From Saccoglossus kowalevskii (Eukaryota > Hemichordata > Enteropneusta > Harrimaniidae): a stretch of 46,046 nt of DNA. Positions 1-12,376 of this stretch are shown one piece after another. Numbering within the stretch: position 1 is the first letter of the stretch; each line of letters starts with the position of its first letter. The notes below the pieces were generated by a model. The model saw nothing but the letters and a program-made list of their open reading frames with translations. It made no database searches and was not told where the DNA came from. A program made the translations under genes and the position numbers. The stretch spans positions 399,623-445,668 of the forward strand of contig NW_003129359.1 of NCBI RefSeq assembly GCF_000003605.2, read 5' to 3'.

Positions 1-2348
1 TTTTCATGGTGAAACAAAATGACCGATGTTTGAAAAACAATTGCTGCTTCAGAGTGCGACACTGAGTGGCAGATTTTTCTTTGCCTCGTCTGTCAACGCT
101 TTTTCTTTCCTTCGCCATTGCGTTAGAATAAAATGGTATTAGTAAAATAAAATATTTACTTGGAAAATAAAACGATTTAAAAGAAAGTTGCGCAAAGTTA
201 CAGTACTTATTTCGCACAACCTCCCGCCCGCTTCCGCTTTCCAATCACCTTTTTCTCTCGCTTTTGCGACCGCTTGCTGAATTCGACCGGACAATTTACG
301 CTTTATTTTCGACCGCGCAAACCCGAGTCGAGTCTTCGCGATGTGTTTTGTATATTTATTGTTGTTTCCCCCGAGGCAAATACAAGCTGAAGGACCATGA
401 GGCTAAATGGCAGTTCCATGCATGGGCTGAGTGAAAGAAAATATTTCTAAGCCTAAAATAAAACCTAATATTACACCTCTTTGTGTATTTGTTAATTTCA
501 CACATGTTTTTCATGACAGTATGTCTGTAAAGATCTAAAAAAATCTCATCTTTCGTTGATAATTTCGATTGTTTGGAATGTCTGTCGATCGTGTCCCAAT
601 AATTTGTTTGGAAAGTCGATCCCAGTTGGTTTCTCCATACTGAGTTTAGGAAGGGCGTCGATCAACACAATCAGCCGAGACAGGACAAAAAATGCCCCTT
701 ATGACCATTCATGGGGACCATGTCCGTAATTTGTGGGCTGAAACCCCAAATAATTAAACAAGTATTATTATTATAATATATATTTTATTTTACATCGCTA
801 AACTACAACAGAGCTAGAGTTGTTCGCGGTGAAACAGCCGTACTAAGACGACCAGATGAAACTTCAACTAGCCATTTCTTACTTTGAAATAAAAAAATAA
901 ACATTCGACGAAGAGCATCGGGGAAAATATTAAGAATCATTCTTATCAATCGCTTGCTTTATTTTATTTGAATCCATGAAATTCACGAGTTTTTTGACAT
1001 TTGTTGGCAACTTCCGCGCTAAAAAAGGTTGAAAATGGGGGTGTGGTTCTTTTGCGAGGTCCTGTTGATAATACAGACAAATATGGTTCTGTGACCCAGG
1101 TCATGCTCCGATCATGTGACTTTCAGCCAATCAATGATGTTGTAACAAAGCATATTTGACGCTAATTGAAGGGTCGTCGTACCATCATCCAATTTCCGGC
1201 GTGTTTTTGTGCTGTGGGAGGCTTCAAAATTATTCGCTGAAAAACACCGATATATTTTGACAAACGGGTGGAATTTGACCTCAGTTCAAAAAGAAAAAAA
1301 TAGGCTGAGATACATTAGAGAACATGTATGAATAATTTATTGGGCTTTAAAAAAACGTGTCAAATTTAGTTATAGCCATAAATATTTGGTGGCCAGTCGA
1401 TGAAAAATTCGAAACTCAGGATTCACACAGAAGTCCCTCAGGGCTGAAAATCATCGACCCTACTCTGGTTTACTTTATTTCTCAACTTGCAGAGAAAACT
1501 GATTCCGTCGCCGTGTTCGATTGTGTCAGGGCATGTGTTTTTAGTCGAAAATATTTTTTTGTGGGAACACTTTACGGTATACGTACGTACGTATACGGTA
1601 TAGACTGAACTCATTCAATGATCGTGTCTTATTTTTGAAAATTGAATGTAAAATTTTACCAGACCGGCCGACGTGGATTTGGTATCGTTATTTTTGGAAT
1701 TAATCGTTAACATTTCCTCGTTTCTCTGCTCTGTCAAAATGCTTTTTTTCACGTAAGTGTTTCATTAAAATAATAAAAAATATAACATCTAGAACAAGCA
1801 CCCAAAACACGTTCCAGGTTCCAGTTCAGTGATCAGTGTTTGGGCGAGCGGTTGGTGGTTCAATGAGCGAGCGAGCAAAAAAAACGCGATTAAAATCCGG
1901 TCGGACAAGACCGCATGGTCGGAAATTAAGCGATAAGCGGTCGATGTAAAAGCGGAAGGTTGGGCGAAATGAGTACTGTATGCCCGGACTGTATGACCAT
2001 TTTTCTCCGACGAAGTCTCGACTGACAATAATGCTGATAATGGACGTTAGATAAACACGCACTGTTTGCGACGGGAAGCTTATCACCCGTTATATCAGAA
2101 TCGTCAACAACAGAGTATACAGATAAGATGTTACCATTTAATCATTTCCAAAGATAAACATTATGCAAATATCCATGAAACGGCAGTTGTAGTCTTTTCT
2201 GCTAGCGTCTTAAAACACTAATTTAAGCAACGTTATTTCGCAATTTCGATCTTTTGTAAACCTGGGATGATCTATCAAGGTCTAAAGTAACCGTTTTATC
2301 AATTTTTGGAAAATCAAGAAAAAAGTGAAAATTTCCCTTCTCGCTACC
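1..2348. other. No recognised gene; GC-richer patch at 190-330
   Basis: The first 400 bases include C-rich and CpG-containing sequence (CCTCCCGCCCGCTTCCGC near 221, TCCAATCACC at 240) and an ATG in good context (GACCATGAGG, 397) that stops after a few codons. This could be the edge of a promoter, but nothing confirms it. Scattered frames up to 86 codons at 1357-2086 look random; two of them overlap each other on the minus strand. Confidence 0.5.
1577..1596. other. 20-bp perfect palindrome
   Basis: GTATACGTACGTACGTATAC is exactly self-complementary and is built from ACGT repeats. Possibly a simple-repeat by-product. Confidence 0.55.
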
Positions 2349-2794
2349 TTAATAATATCGGCCCAAACATTAACACTGTCTCCTATGGAAATTAAATTAA
2401 TAATATCGTACCAAACATTGACACTGTTCCAGAGGGGGATTCAAGTAATGACATCTAACCAAACATTAATACTGTCTCCTATGGAAATTAAATTAATGAT
2501 ATCGTATCAAACATTAACACTGTTTCCCGGGGGGAATTCAATTAATGATATTGGACCAATCGCTAAACACTGTCACCTATGAAAATTAAATCAATGATAT
2601 CAGGCCAAACACTAATACCAAGCGAATTCATTTAATGATATCGAGGCAAATGCTAACACTGTCACCCATGGGAATTCAATTAATTATATCAGACCAATCG
2701 CTAACATTATTACCTATGGAATTTAAATTAATGATATTGTACCAAACGCTAACACTGTTAGGGGAATTCAATTAATGATATTTGACCAAATTCG
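2349..2794. repeat. Short satellite, ~48-bp monomers alternating between two types
   Basis: About nine and a half monomers share TAATGATATCG..CCAAACATTAACACTG. They then end in one of two ways: type A has CCTATGGAAATTAAAT, type B has a G-rich GGGGGAATTCAAT. The order from left to right is A B A B A B B A B, so the original unit was probably a ~96-bp dimer. One B unit near 2610 is shortened. An 85-codon open frame through it is a by-product of the repeat. Confidence 0.85.
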
Positions 2795-4291
2795 GGTCCT
2801 TCATGATATCCCTGGCCTTCGATTCTTACTATAAATAGTACAATTACGCGTGAATAGTTGCCACTGTCCGCGGTCTAATACCGGGTATTCAACTGTGAAA
2901 TAACCATGTTTCGAGTCAGTATGTTGCTGATATAATTATTTTTAAATTGCAAAGGCATCGTATCTAGCTTGGAGCTTTATGTGGTATTTGCTACATGGTA
3001 CAAAATCAGTTTGCCAATAAATATTACCTACATGTTAAAATGAGCATGCATGCATATGCATATCATGCAATACCGATTATGCCAAACAACTTAGTATAAA
3101 GTCCTTGATTTCATTAGAAAACTGATATTCCTGCATCCTGGTAGCAAAACAGATTGCATAGATTCATGTGACTTAACAAAACTTATTCATGAAGATAATT
3201 CCTACTCTTCGTTTATTCAAGTACTATCGACTCAATGCGTGCAACAACATGAGCACAAACAAATTAAACTACTTTCGATTGCTGCAATGTGTTACAAACT
3301 CTCGCCAAAATGTGTTTATGGCAGGACAACCCCATGGTCAATAAAGCAGACACACATAAAACCAATGTTACCGTGCTTTATGCATAATTGATAGGAAAAC
3401 AATTTCCGTCAATATGTGTTTAGTCATTCGTCGATTTTGCGATAAGAATATTTTCCACGGCAAACAATATTTTCAGAAATTTTACGTTCAAATGCGATTC
3501 CCGGTCACTGTCACGATATAGACAAGTTGATATCTCAAAACAATTCCATAGACCATCTTTATTGAAGAAGCAAATCAGTTATGTGACTGTAATTCAGTCC
3601 GGCGGTATAAAACGTAGAAATATACATACTGTCAACTCCAAATCTCGATTCAGAATTCAAAGTCCAAACTCGAAACAAATGAACAAGCGGAGGATTTGCT
3701 ACAATTTTAGACTCGTTTACATCAGAGACGCTACTGTCGTGTTAGCCAGTAAATATCAGCTCGACCAATGATTGACCTCAAAGCCAGATGGTATAAGTAA
3801 TTAGGAATAGGATTGTGCTCCGCCCAAATTTATTTTCTTAATACTAGTTTTATTGAATATTATACGTAGTCGGCGTGTTTACGAGTTACTGCTCAAGGCA
3901 ATGCATCACTGTAGCCAATACGGTAAGAGTTATTTTGCTACGTATATACTTTCTTCCGGAAGCATGATCCACGGCATGCAATATTTTTGTCGAAATTAAA
4001 AATTAAATGCTCGTGGGTATTTCATGAATTGTTCTTGAAATACAACAGCACAGGCATTTGCATTTTATATATTGTGCCTTTTATTCATATAACTATATCT
4101 GATGTGTGATCATTCTTAGGTCGTCGCCCGCCAAATTTATTGGGTACTCAATAGTCGCAATGAGTTCGGGCGGCGCGAAGCCCAAACTTATCCCTGAAGA
4201 CCAGTCATATTATTAAACTGTAGCACAGAAGAGAAGGAAACAAACATCGCACGATAACCTCAAACCAATACTATGTGAAAAATTGCAAGTC
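2795..4291. other. No recognised feature
   Basis: AT-rich DNA with a GCATGCATGCATATGCATAT stretch near 3046. The 69-codon frame at 3562 has no support. 4130-4190 is slightly GC-richer without visible coding. Confidence 0.5.
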
Positions 4292-4370
4292 GCCTTGTGC
4301 GGGATTTGAACGACCGTCAGTATCCAGGATTTATATTCGAAACACTGCACCGACAACCCGATTCAACTGC
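4292..4370 (-). mobile_element. tRNA-like relic (possible SINE head)
   Basis: On the minus strand the block reads GGTTGTCGGTGCAGTGTTTC, then AAATCCTGGATACTGACGG, then CGTTCAAATCCCGC. The last is a good B-box/T-arm match, and the first resembles a worn A box. It is about tRNA-sized. Folding is imperfect, so a decayed tRNA-derived element is more likely than a working gene. Confidence 0.4.
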
Positions 4371-4958
4371 ATGTAGTCTTTCCAATCTTAGAACAAGTAT
4401 AATCAATTTGAAATAGAACCGACTCGAATAAAAGGCAACCATACGGGCACGTATTTAGCTGTTTGGCCAGCAATCGTTACCCCCTACCATTACAATGCGT
4501 GTAATGATTTCTTCGGACCTTCCTAGACGTATACTGGCTCTGTTCTTAGCTAACGAATTATGTTACCGTATAAATTGTTTCCATTGCATTTTTTTTATAT
4601 AAGCTGCCGCACTTGCTCTGAAAACGTACGTTCCAATGTTTCAACAGATGAGAAGCAGGAATTACGGAGAGACAAAAAAACGCATTTTACTTATTACGAC
4701 AATATTATAAAAAAAACGTACCTGAAAATATTGATATTTTGATGACTAGAATTATAAATCAACTTGAAGTCATTTTCGTACATAGACCAGAATAAAAATA
4801 TCTACAAAGGATTGTTAGATAAATGCGTGGTATATATTCAGTTTAACTAGCTGGGTAATACAATACTAGTGAAATGCCAATACTTACCGCTTTGATATAA
4901 AGTTTGTATTCACTTTAGCATCTGTGGCACCTACATTATGTTTTTGTCGAACGTGTCG

Positions 4959-5357
4959 TCACGTAAGCAGAGACATTAACTGGATTACGACATGTCGATA
5001 AATTCTAACTTCTTCAAGTAGGAACACGATAAATTGGTACGCAACAATCGTAAACATACCGAGTACACTCGTAAAAAACGAGCCGTTAAAACACAAGTTG
5101 CTTAAAACGCTGCCACGAGTCAACAATAACTGTGACTTCGATAGCATCGTGCGAATGGAAAATGCATCACTGACTATTTCCCGTATGATAGATTGAATAC
5201 AAATGTTGAGTTGTGTGTTGCATAAAGCGACACAGTAGAAGTGTGATGAGTCGTAAAATTGAATATGTATGTTATATTGACGTAGAAGCGAATGTCTGTA
5301 TATGGGATATGTACGCGCAACCTTTACTCTCGTAACACCGATGAGAAGCTGATGCAT
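4959..5357 (-). CDS. Longest non-repeat open frame, 132 codons, with a hydrophobic C-terminal segment
   Basis: Length is unusual for this AT-rich DNA. Near residues 90-115 it has a hydrophobic helix-like run (SFFTSVLGMFTIVAYQFIVF, then LLEEV). On the minus strand a plausible acceptor (TTGACTCGTGGCAG near 5109-5122) precedes this segment, so only the 3' part might be an exon. The helix loosely recalls the last membrane segment of gustatory-receptor-like proteins, but the spacing of the Gly and Tyr does not match well, and I do not assign it. Chance is the leading alternative. Confidence 0.18.
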   Translation of the reverse strand: MHQLLIGVTRVKVARTYPIYRHSLLRQYNIHIQFYDSSHFYCVALCNTQLNICIQSIIREIVSDAFSIRTMLSKSQLLLTRGSVLSNLCFNGSFFTSVLGMFTIVAYQFIVFLLEEVRIYRHVVIQLMSLLT

Positions 5358-5974
5358 TCGGTGATACTAAAATAAAGACCATAGGTGGTGTACGTTATAG
5401 GTGTATTCTACCCGAATTACAATCTTCATTCATACAGTACAACATCATTATAACTTCAATTTTGACACTTTACTCCCGAAAATTGGATCTTTGTAGAATG
5501 CCGGTGAAACGTTGTCATCACATCAAACGTGCTTCTGCTCGTAACAAAGTATGCCCAAGCTTTAAGAGAAACACATTTTTATTGAATGTATTTCGATTGT
5601 GCGAATTGTATATTTCTTACGGCACTCGCATAAATTGAGTTGGTGTTTCGTCTAGCGTTTATAGATTACTTGGCAATACACAGCATACTGTGGAATATCA
5701 AATGTTTTGTAACAGATTCGTTGTTGTGAGAGCTATACATAATAAGCATATGTGACGGAACTGCTTGTTGTCACCAAACAATAGAGAATATAGAGAAAAA
5801 AAACGAACATTGACTGTGAATTATTGATGCGTACCAGTAAGTCAAAGCGCATGCGCAATAACGTAACGCTTTAATTCTACTAAAGAATACTATTTTGCAC
5901 GTGTCTAAAAATAAAATATCGGGATTACCCTAAACCACTCATGCACCAATCATAGACAGTCGGATGATCATTTC
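5358..5974. other. No recognised feature apart from a CGCATGCGCA motif at 5848
   Basis: Nothing gene-like. AGCGCATGCGCA is one base from the NRF1-type consensus. Confidence 0.5.
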
Positions 5975-6552
5975 GGTTACAAATACCCCGGGGAAAGTGT
6001 TCTAGGTTCTTTCAAGAGATTTAACATGCACAAACGTCCGTCGAATGCGGCCAATTTTTTTGGGGGGGTGGGATCAGGGCTCGGAAGACAAAATTCTTCA
6101 AAACCCCAGCCCTTGCATGACAGGTTCAATAAAAACCCAACCCTTGAAAAAAATTATAAGGAAAAAGCACTTATTCAATTGGTTTAAGTATTGTTTGCAA
6201 GAGCAGAAATCATGATAAAATGATATCATTGTCGCATATTACATGTATTTTATTATATTAACAAAGCTTTGATTCCAACAAAAATATCAAAAAGAGACCT
6301 CTTGACCTTTGAGATTGTCAAAAAGGGACCCCTTACCCGTTTCAAAACAGAATTTCCAGCCCCATCTGGTACCTTGCATACCCGTTGGTTTATTTCTAAT
6401 AGTGACCCCGGGGATGCGGTCGAATTGTATTAGCGATCAACTTAATGTTACCCCAGCGAATAGTTTCTCTGTAAAAGTGTTGTTTTTTCCCCTGATTTGT
6501 ATGAAACTTGTCTCTTTATTTAGTGTCAAGATGGCTGCCTCATATAGTCAAT
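5975..6552 (+). repeat. Interspersed repeat with a ~430-base insertion
   Basis: The ends match the repeat at 27223-27395: ACAAATACCCCGGGGAAAGT and TGTTCTAGGTTCTTTC on the left. On the right are CCCCTGATTTGTA, ACTTGTCTCTT and CAAGATGGCTGCC followed by AATATCG. Between them (about 6013-6445) lies unrelated sequence with several AAAAACCC/AAAAAGGGACCCC blocks, absent from the other copy. An 83-codon frame at 6309-6557 spans this composite and is not considered a gene. Confidence 0.6.
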
Positions 6553-8230
6553 ATCGGTAGATTAACCTCATTTATATTATCAAAACGTGTTCTTTTTGAC
6601 ATGTAAGATAATTTTGAAGTAATGTAATTTTTTAAATATTATATGAATGAAAACAAATTATTATAAAAGAAAAAAACACGTGTTACATACTGTAACAACA
6701 ATCCTACAGCGTAGAGTATTCACCAACTTAATGGTATCACGACTTTTGTTTGTCTATTGAGATTGATGTTCTATTATCGCCTAGATTGACCTTCTAGAGC
6801 ACATTACCATCCACAAGTGTCACGGCAACAAAGCAATCCCCAACTTTAACACGGTGTCATTAACTGTAATTGAACTTGTTAGTCTAAATATCCGTGACTA
6901 GAGTTGAAAGGAATGCACAGTCTTAATCGTATTAAGCGATTTATCTTACAGTCTAATCTATCTTAAATGTCACACTTGTTAATCGATTCAATATTTCTTG
7001 ATTAAAAGCAAAATTTATTGCACGACAAGTACACTATTTCCAGTCACGTCTTACTGGAAGTAAATATAAATACCTGCTCGTAGGAATTGGAAACCAAATT
7101 TCGATGTAAAAATAAACGTTTAGCTCTAAAAGAAACACCCATGCGGTTAATACTGGTTGAAACCAAATAAACTAGATGTATATAACCATCACACATTGTG
7201 AATAATGATTTGTCAGCTAAGGTACACCGAGATAAGATACAGTAGTTAACCATCACTAAAGCTGCAATAGAGTGACTCCCAAGAACACATCTAGCAGGAC
7301 CAAGTAGTCGACATCGTTCAGTCAAAGTAAGTAGGATACGTAGATATAAATTACGTGCATAAAATTCAATTACTTTGATATTATTTTTTTAAATAAGCAT
7401 GCATACTAAGATAGTTACATATGCATAACATGGAATTATTATATCCACTTCAGTGTTCTGACCTTTGAAGACTATTTAGAGAAATACACATGCGCAGTAA
7501 ACATCTACATAGAGACCGTATATTATCTAGAACAAAATGCATTTACTTAATTATATTCACTTCATAGTCATACAAACAAACATATGTATGTAAATGATTT
7601 GGCCCCGAAAATTCTGATCGGATTGTATCAATGTGTTACTGTGTCATATCCCATAATAGCAGACGCAGCATAGATACAACTCCTGTAAACCTTAGTCAAT
7701 TACCGTGAGGCTGGAACAAGCTTGGAACATGCCAAGCCACTTTACTGAACACTTTAGACTCAAAGTACCAATGTGTAAACGTGTTACGTCATAAGCCGTT
7801 GTTTTGTTCAGCCACAATATATAACCACAATATAGTCACAACTCGTCGCCCATGGTTTTATTTTCCTCATCATTTCTGACATTATTCCATTGCAACGAAT
7901 AGTGTGTGCCTGGTTCTTTGATTTGGTTTACTTGTTATATTATATTATTTTTAGATGTGATAGTGCGTAATATGTAAAGTCACGACAGAACATTGTCATT
8001 CGCACTGTACTTTATTGAAAGTAAATCAAGTATTTTGTTCCGTGGAAGAGAATCTTGATACGATAAAACTTAGTGCCAGGTACTTTTACAACCCTGGCAA
8101 ACTGGTACTTTGAACACAACCCTGTACATGCAAACATTATTGGCTTGTTGGGAAATCATCAGTTATAATTACGGGCAATCACATCAACCTCATGTTTAGA
8201 AAATTCATAGTTAAAATTTAATGCATCTGA
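6553..8230. other. No recognised feature
   Basis: No repeats or convincing frames. A minus-strand frame of 93 codons at 7044-7325 has no family resemblance and no splice support. AATCGTATTAAGCGATT near 6927 is a weak inverted repeat. Confidence 0.5.
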
Positions 8231-8250
8231 AAATGATAAATTTATCATTT
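8231..8250. other. 20-bp perfect palindrome
   Basis: AAATGATAAATTTATCATTT is exactly self-complementary. It lies 8 bases before the ATG of the possible first exon at 8259. Confidence 0.6.
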
Positions 8251-8258
8251 GTTAAAAA

Positions 8259-8323
8259 ATGTCAAGATGGCGCAGAAGTAATCAACAGAACCTTCCCAGG
8301 AGTTACGTCGATATATTGGTCCT
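8259..8323 (+). CDS. Possible short first coding exon
   Basis: ATG at 8259 opens MSRWRRSNQQNLPRSYVDIL and then meets a strong donor, CCT followed by GTAAGTAA (GT at 8324). Without splicing the frame ends at once at TAA. The peptide is basic and short, with no family recognised. The overlapping CAAGATGGCG resembles the YY1/TISU-type start element, whose own ATG would give only four codons. Confidence 0.2.
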
Positions 8324-9975
8324 GTAAGTAATTTTATACAATTTATATAAAAAGTGAAAGAACTACTTCAATCACGAATTTTGATAATAGTGTTCTGGAA
8401 GATTGCCGTGATAATGCAGACAATATTCAAGCATATTGAATGTACATCGCCGGAAGGAATGAAATAAATAATATGAAAGAAAGTAGAAATGAATGGTATA
8501 AGTCATAATGCATTACGTTTTGTGACCATTGTGATTAGAATATTAATTATTCTACATGATTGATTCATTTGATAAATGTATTCCATCGAGCATTTCTGAA
8601 AATGACAATATACCACGCAATGACTGAGATTTGTATTGTATATAGTTATTAAATCACTATGCATTTCTACTTCTTCAGACAGCGCTCACCTAATAAGAAA
8701 AATTGAAACTGTAATTCTCCCCTCATTTTTTTTACGAGAATTGCCCGACTTTGATGATCAAATGTGAAAGCACCGAGACAGATCATTTACGGTTCAGTAG
8801 CAGTGTCTGTTACGTTTATCGTCACACGCAAATTCATTCTTCTATTTGTCTCCAGGGTTTCAAGCGTGCACTAACGTGCAGTTTGCGTCGATACAGAAGC
8901 AGTGTTTCTCAATAAATGTCACAAGTCGGTATAATTTTACGTTTCTCTGACGTTCACCTGGCTGTGGCACATTGCATTGTTTCTATCCTGCGCGTGTTCT
9001 GGAAATTTGATACATACAAATTGCTATTAGAGCTTAATCTATTGCATATGTATTGTGTGTGTGTTTTTTGGTCGTGTATATATCCACATTGTACATTTTA
9101 CCAAGAAATATCTGACTTGCTTATGTGTGTCTGTACTATGCTTTAGTTGTATACATTGACATTACATAACAAATACCGGAACCCCGTTTATGTTAAATAA
9201 TATGCTGTAAATATAATATTATGTAAATGTTGACGAAAGAATGGAAATGTTAGGAAACATGCTTCATTGCCTTATATTGACGTTTCTATATGTTCATGTG
9301 ATATATACACACGTTTGACGTGTGATTATTTTCACACAACCCCCATCAATGCCGGTAAAAGTATAATTTCTGTACGGTTCAGCAAGGGCACCAGCGTTGC
9401 ATGTGCCAGTCGTATTTACGTATATGTTGGTTATTTGGAACCATAGAATCAATCCCACTACAATTTATTGTTGGATTAACAGCATGACATCTACGGCTGT
9501 TCAGTTCAGTTACTGTGGTAATCAGGCAAATGATTACCTCATCAGCAGGATTGAACATTTTCCTTGAATTTGTTATAAATTACATAGTCGTAGCACTAGA
9601 TATGGTTCATGACTCGTAGATCACACAGCATGCTCATATACGTTCAGGTTGTTCCATTATTGGGAGAAAACAGTGCGTTAATTGACTTTGTGATTTGAAT
9701 ACCGACTACTCCGCTTTATATTATGGTTACATCGCCACACTTGTTCTCCACGGATAATTATATGTTTACGCTATATATTCTAAAGCTTGCATACCACGTT
9801 TATTTCAGTTATTTCAATATAACACAAATGCCAAATTTGCTTACTTTCTCACAATTATTCTCTATTTGATATTTCGTATGATTGAATAAATTGTTCATCT
9901 CAAATAAAATGTAGCCCAAGATTGCTATACCCTTTCTCGGTCATTTGCATTATACTGGCGGCTGAATCAAGCATG
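8324..9975. other. No recognised feature
   Basis: If the exon at 8259 is real this would be its intron. A T/G-rich stretch near 9050 gives a Cys/Tyr-rich 76-codon frame that is low-complexity in origin. Confidence 0.45.
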
Positions 9976-10230
9976 TTGGGCTCTATTAAATCGTAGCTTG
10001 TATAAAATAAAACAGGGACTCGTCCGATCACAGTAATGCATTCATGTCACTATGTACTGGTATAACATAACAGATATTGTATTAAGTTACAGGTAAAATA
10101 TGAAAGACCTCGAACACTAGTTTGGCAACACGGAAATTTGAGTATCTTAACTATACATACCCGACTGTACGTGTTTACTGAATGTCAAGAGAGTGGAGAG
10201 CATGTGTTGTACGGATACATATTACACAAG
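9976..10230 (+). repeat. Dispersed repeat, left copy of an inverted pair
   Basis: TTGGGCTCTATTAAATCG ... AATGCATTCATGTCACTATG ... AACATAACAGATATTGTATT ... is found in reverse at 16294-16579. It lies directly before tandem unit A. There is no recognisable coding sequence; the family is unknown. Confidence 0.8.
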
Positions 10231-10317
10231 TATGTGCTCAACTTGCGTCAGATGATGTATGGGTGTGACTCTTTTAGGAATCAAATATACAGAATATAAG
10301 TTAAATTGTTTTTAAAC

Positions 10318-11266
10318 ATATAACATAGGCCAGGGTAATGTATTGATGCTACTTGGAGAGTTGCCAAGATTATGCTTAGTAATTAGTAATTATAAGCATT
10401 TGGAGTACTTTCAGATTAACGTTTAACAATGACTGATGATTACACGTTCACCGAAGAAACATTCAACGTAAATTGAATCGAATCACACATATCAAGCTGA
10501 TTGACACATTTCCTTGATGGCAATTTGGTAATGATGCTACCTATGTATTGAAAACAACCGCGTCTATTTCAATCGATCACTATCATCTCCTTACTGTCTG
10601 CAACGTGATCAAAAACTCGACTGTTCGACTACGGAATAAAGACAATTATTCGTAGCCCGTTAAATGACGTTAAATCTTATATTGAACCACCAGTAATATA
10701 TATATAAGAAGTCGGAAAACGAGGTTTGATGGGTTCGGAAATGGTGTTTGAGGAATTCCTAAGGCATTATTGTAATTATTATGTGCAATAACTGATTTAC
10801 ATTACAAACAATACAATTACCATATTGTCATTATCTCTAACATAGTACTCATTGAATATTCACAATGCAATTTTTCCTTCATGAAACACTTCCCCACAAA
10901 AGCATGTAGTACATTGAAACGTGTTTTTTTTTAATTTAACAACAAGTTAAAGTAGAAATAATCAAAGTCTGTCATGTTTCAGTGGTATCAATGCCAAGTA
11001 CGATATTGTGAAAACATGATAGAAGTGTTGATATTATTCAGGCTAGACACGTGTATTTGTAAAACACTATATGGTGAGTATCTAGAACAAGTTGAACAAG
11101 TGTTATGTTATTTGTGTGTTTGTTTTCCCGGGTAGCAATCATAAGTTGTATTATTGTGAATTAACAAATAGAATTATTTTAAGAGTGTGATTGAATTTCA
11201 ATTATTAGTAATAGATGTATCGTTAGATATTGGATATTGGTTATGGTACAGTTTTGTTCTGTATTT
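10318..11266 (+). repeat. Tandem duplication, unit A (~1.1-kb period)
   Basis: Begins at TAACATAGGCCAGGGTAATG and runs through GAGGAATTCCTAAGGCATTA (10751) and CATGTTTCAGTGGTATCAAT (10973) to GGTTATGGTACAGTTTTGTT near 11255. The same markers recur in order from 11414. No open frame of note. It could be a segmental duplication or two copies of a larger unknown element. Confidence 0.85.
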
Positions 11267-11312
11267 GAATCTGAATGTTTTGGTAATATCTTAACATTTT
11301 GCAATAATATGC

Positions 11313-11404
11313 CATGTTTCAATGGTATCAATGCCAAGTACGATATTGTGAAAACATAATAGAAATGTTGATATTATTCAGGCTAGACACGTGTATTTGT
11401 AAAA
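11313..11404 (+). repeat. Partial third copy between units A and B
   Basis: CATGTTTCAATGGTATCAAT through CACGTGTATTTGTAAAA repeats the block at 10973-11065 and then breaks straight into the start of unit B (TTTAACATAGGCC). This shows that the junction arose by unequal exchange or that the block inserted separately. Confidence 0.75.
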
Positions 11405-11413
11405 GATTTGATT

Positions 11414-12376
11414 TAACATAGGCCAGGGTAATGTAGTGAGGCAACTTGGAGAGTTGCCAAGATTTTGCTTGGTAATTAGTAATTATATGCATTAGGAGTA
11501 CATTCTGATTAACGTTTAACAATGACTGATGATTACACGTTCACCAAAGAAACATTCAACGTAAATTGAATCGAATCACACATATCAAGCTTATTAACAC
11601 ATTTCCTTGATGGCAATTTGGTCATGATGGTGCCTATGTATTGAACAACCGCGTCAATTTCAATAGATGTGATTCAACGTGACCAAAAACTCGGATGTAC
11701 GACTGGGGAATAGGGACAATTATTCATAGCCCGTTAAATGACGTTAAATCATATATACCGTCAGTTATAGACCAGTGACATAATACTAAAAAGTGATCGA
11801 ACAAAACACAACCATCTTGTTAGTGGGTGAATATATATAAGAAGTCGGAAAACGAGGGTTGAGAGGTTTGGAAATGGTTTTTGAGGAATTCCTAAGGCAT
11901 TATATTGTAATTAGTATGTGCAATAACTGATTTACATTACAAACAATACAATTACCATATTGTCATTATCTCTAACATAGTACCCATTGAATATTCACAA
12001 TGCAATTTTTCCTTCATGAAACACTTCCCCACAAAAGCATGTAGTACATTGAAAAGTGTTTGGTTTTACAATTTTCAAACAACAAGTTAAAGTAGAAATA
12101 ATATATGTCTGTCATGTTTCAATGGTATCAATGCCAAATACGATATTGTGAAAACATGATAGAAATGATGATATTAGTCAGGCTAGAACAATATCTAGAA
12201 CAAGTCGTTGCAAAAAGGAAATGTTATTTATGTGTTTGTTTGCCCTGGAAGCAATCATAAGTTGTATTATTGTGAATTAACAAATATTATTTTAAGAGTG
12301 TGATTGAATTTCGATTATTAGTAATAGATGTATCGTTAGATATTGGATATTGGTTATGGTACAGTTTTGTTCTGAA
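11414..12376 (+). repeat. Tandem duplication, unit B
   Basis: Repeats the order of unit A at high similarity. Differences include a ~75-base insertion at about 11756-11832 (starting CCGTCAGTTATAGACCAGTG) and a short deletion after GGCTAGA near 12187. The end of similarity is near 12376. Confidence 0.85.

Noticed and set aside
1-420. CpG-island promoter of a gene off the left edge
   Set aside because: The GC-richer patch is short and only one CCAAT-like site and a short ATG frame were seen. Not enough for a call.
2325-2582. 85-codon frame with repeated QTLTLSPMEIKL segments
   Set aside because: Follows the ~48-bp satellite monomer; no protein family and no conservation of frame in shortened units.
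4959-5357. Gustatory-receptor-like gene
   Set aside because: Only one hydrophobic segment resembles the family's last helix, with Gly-to-Tyr spacing two residues too long. No other helices or the usual closing motif were found.
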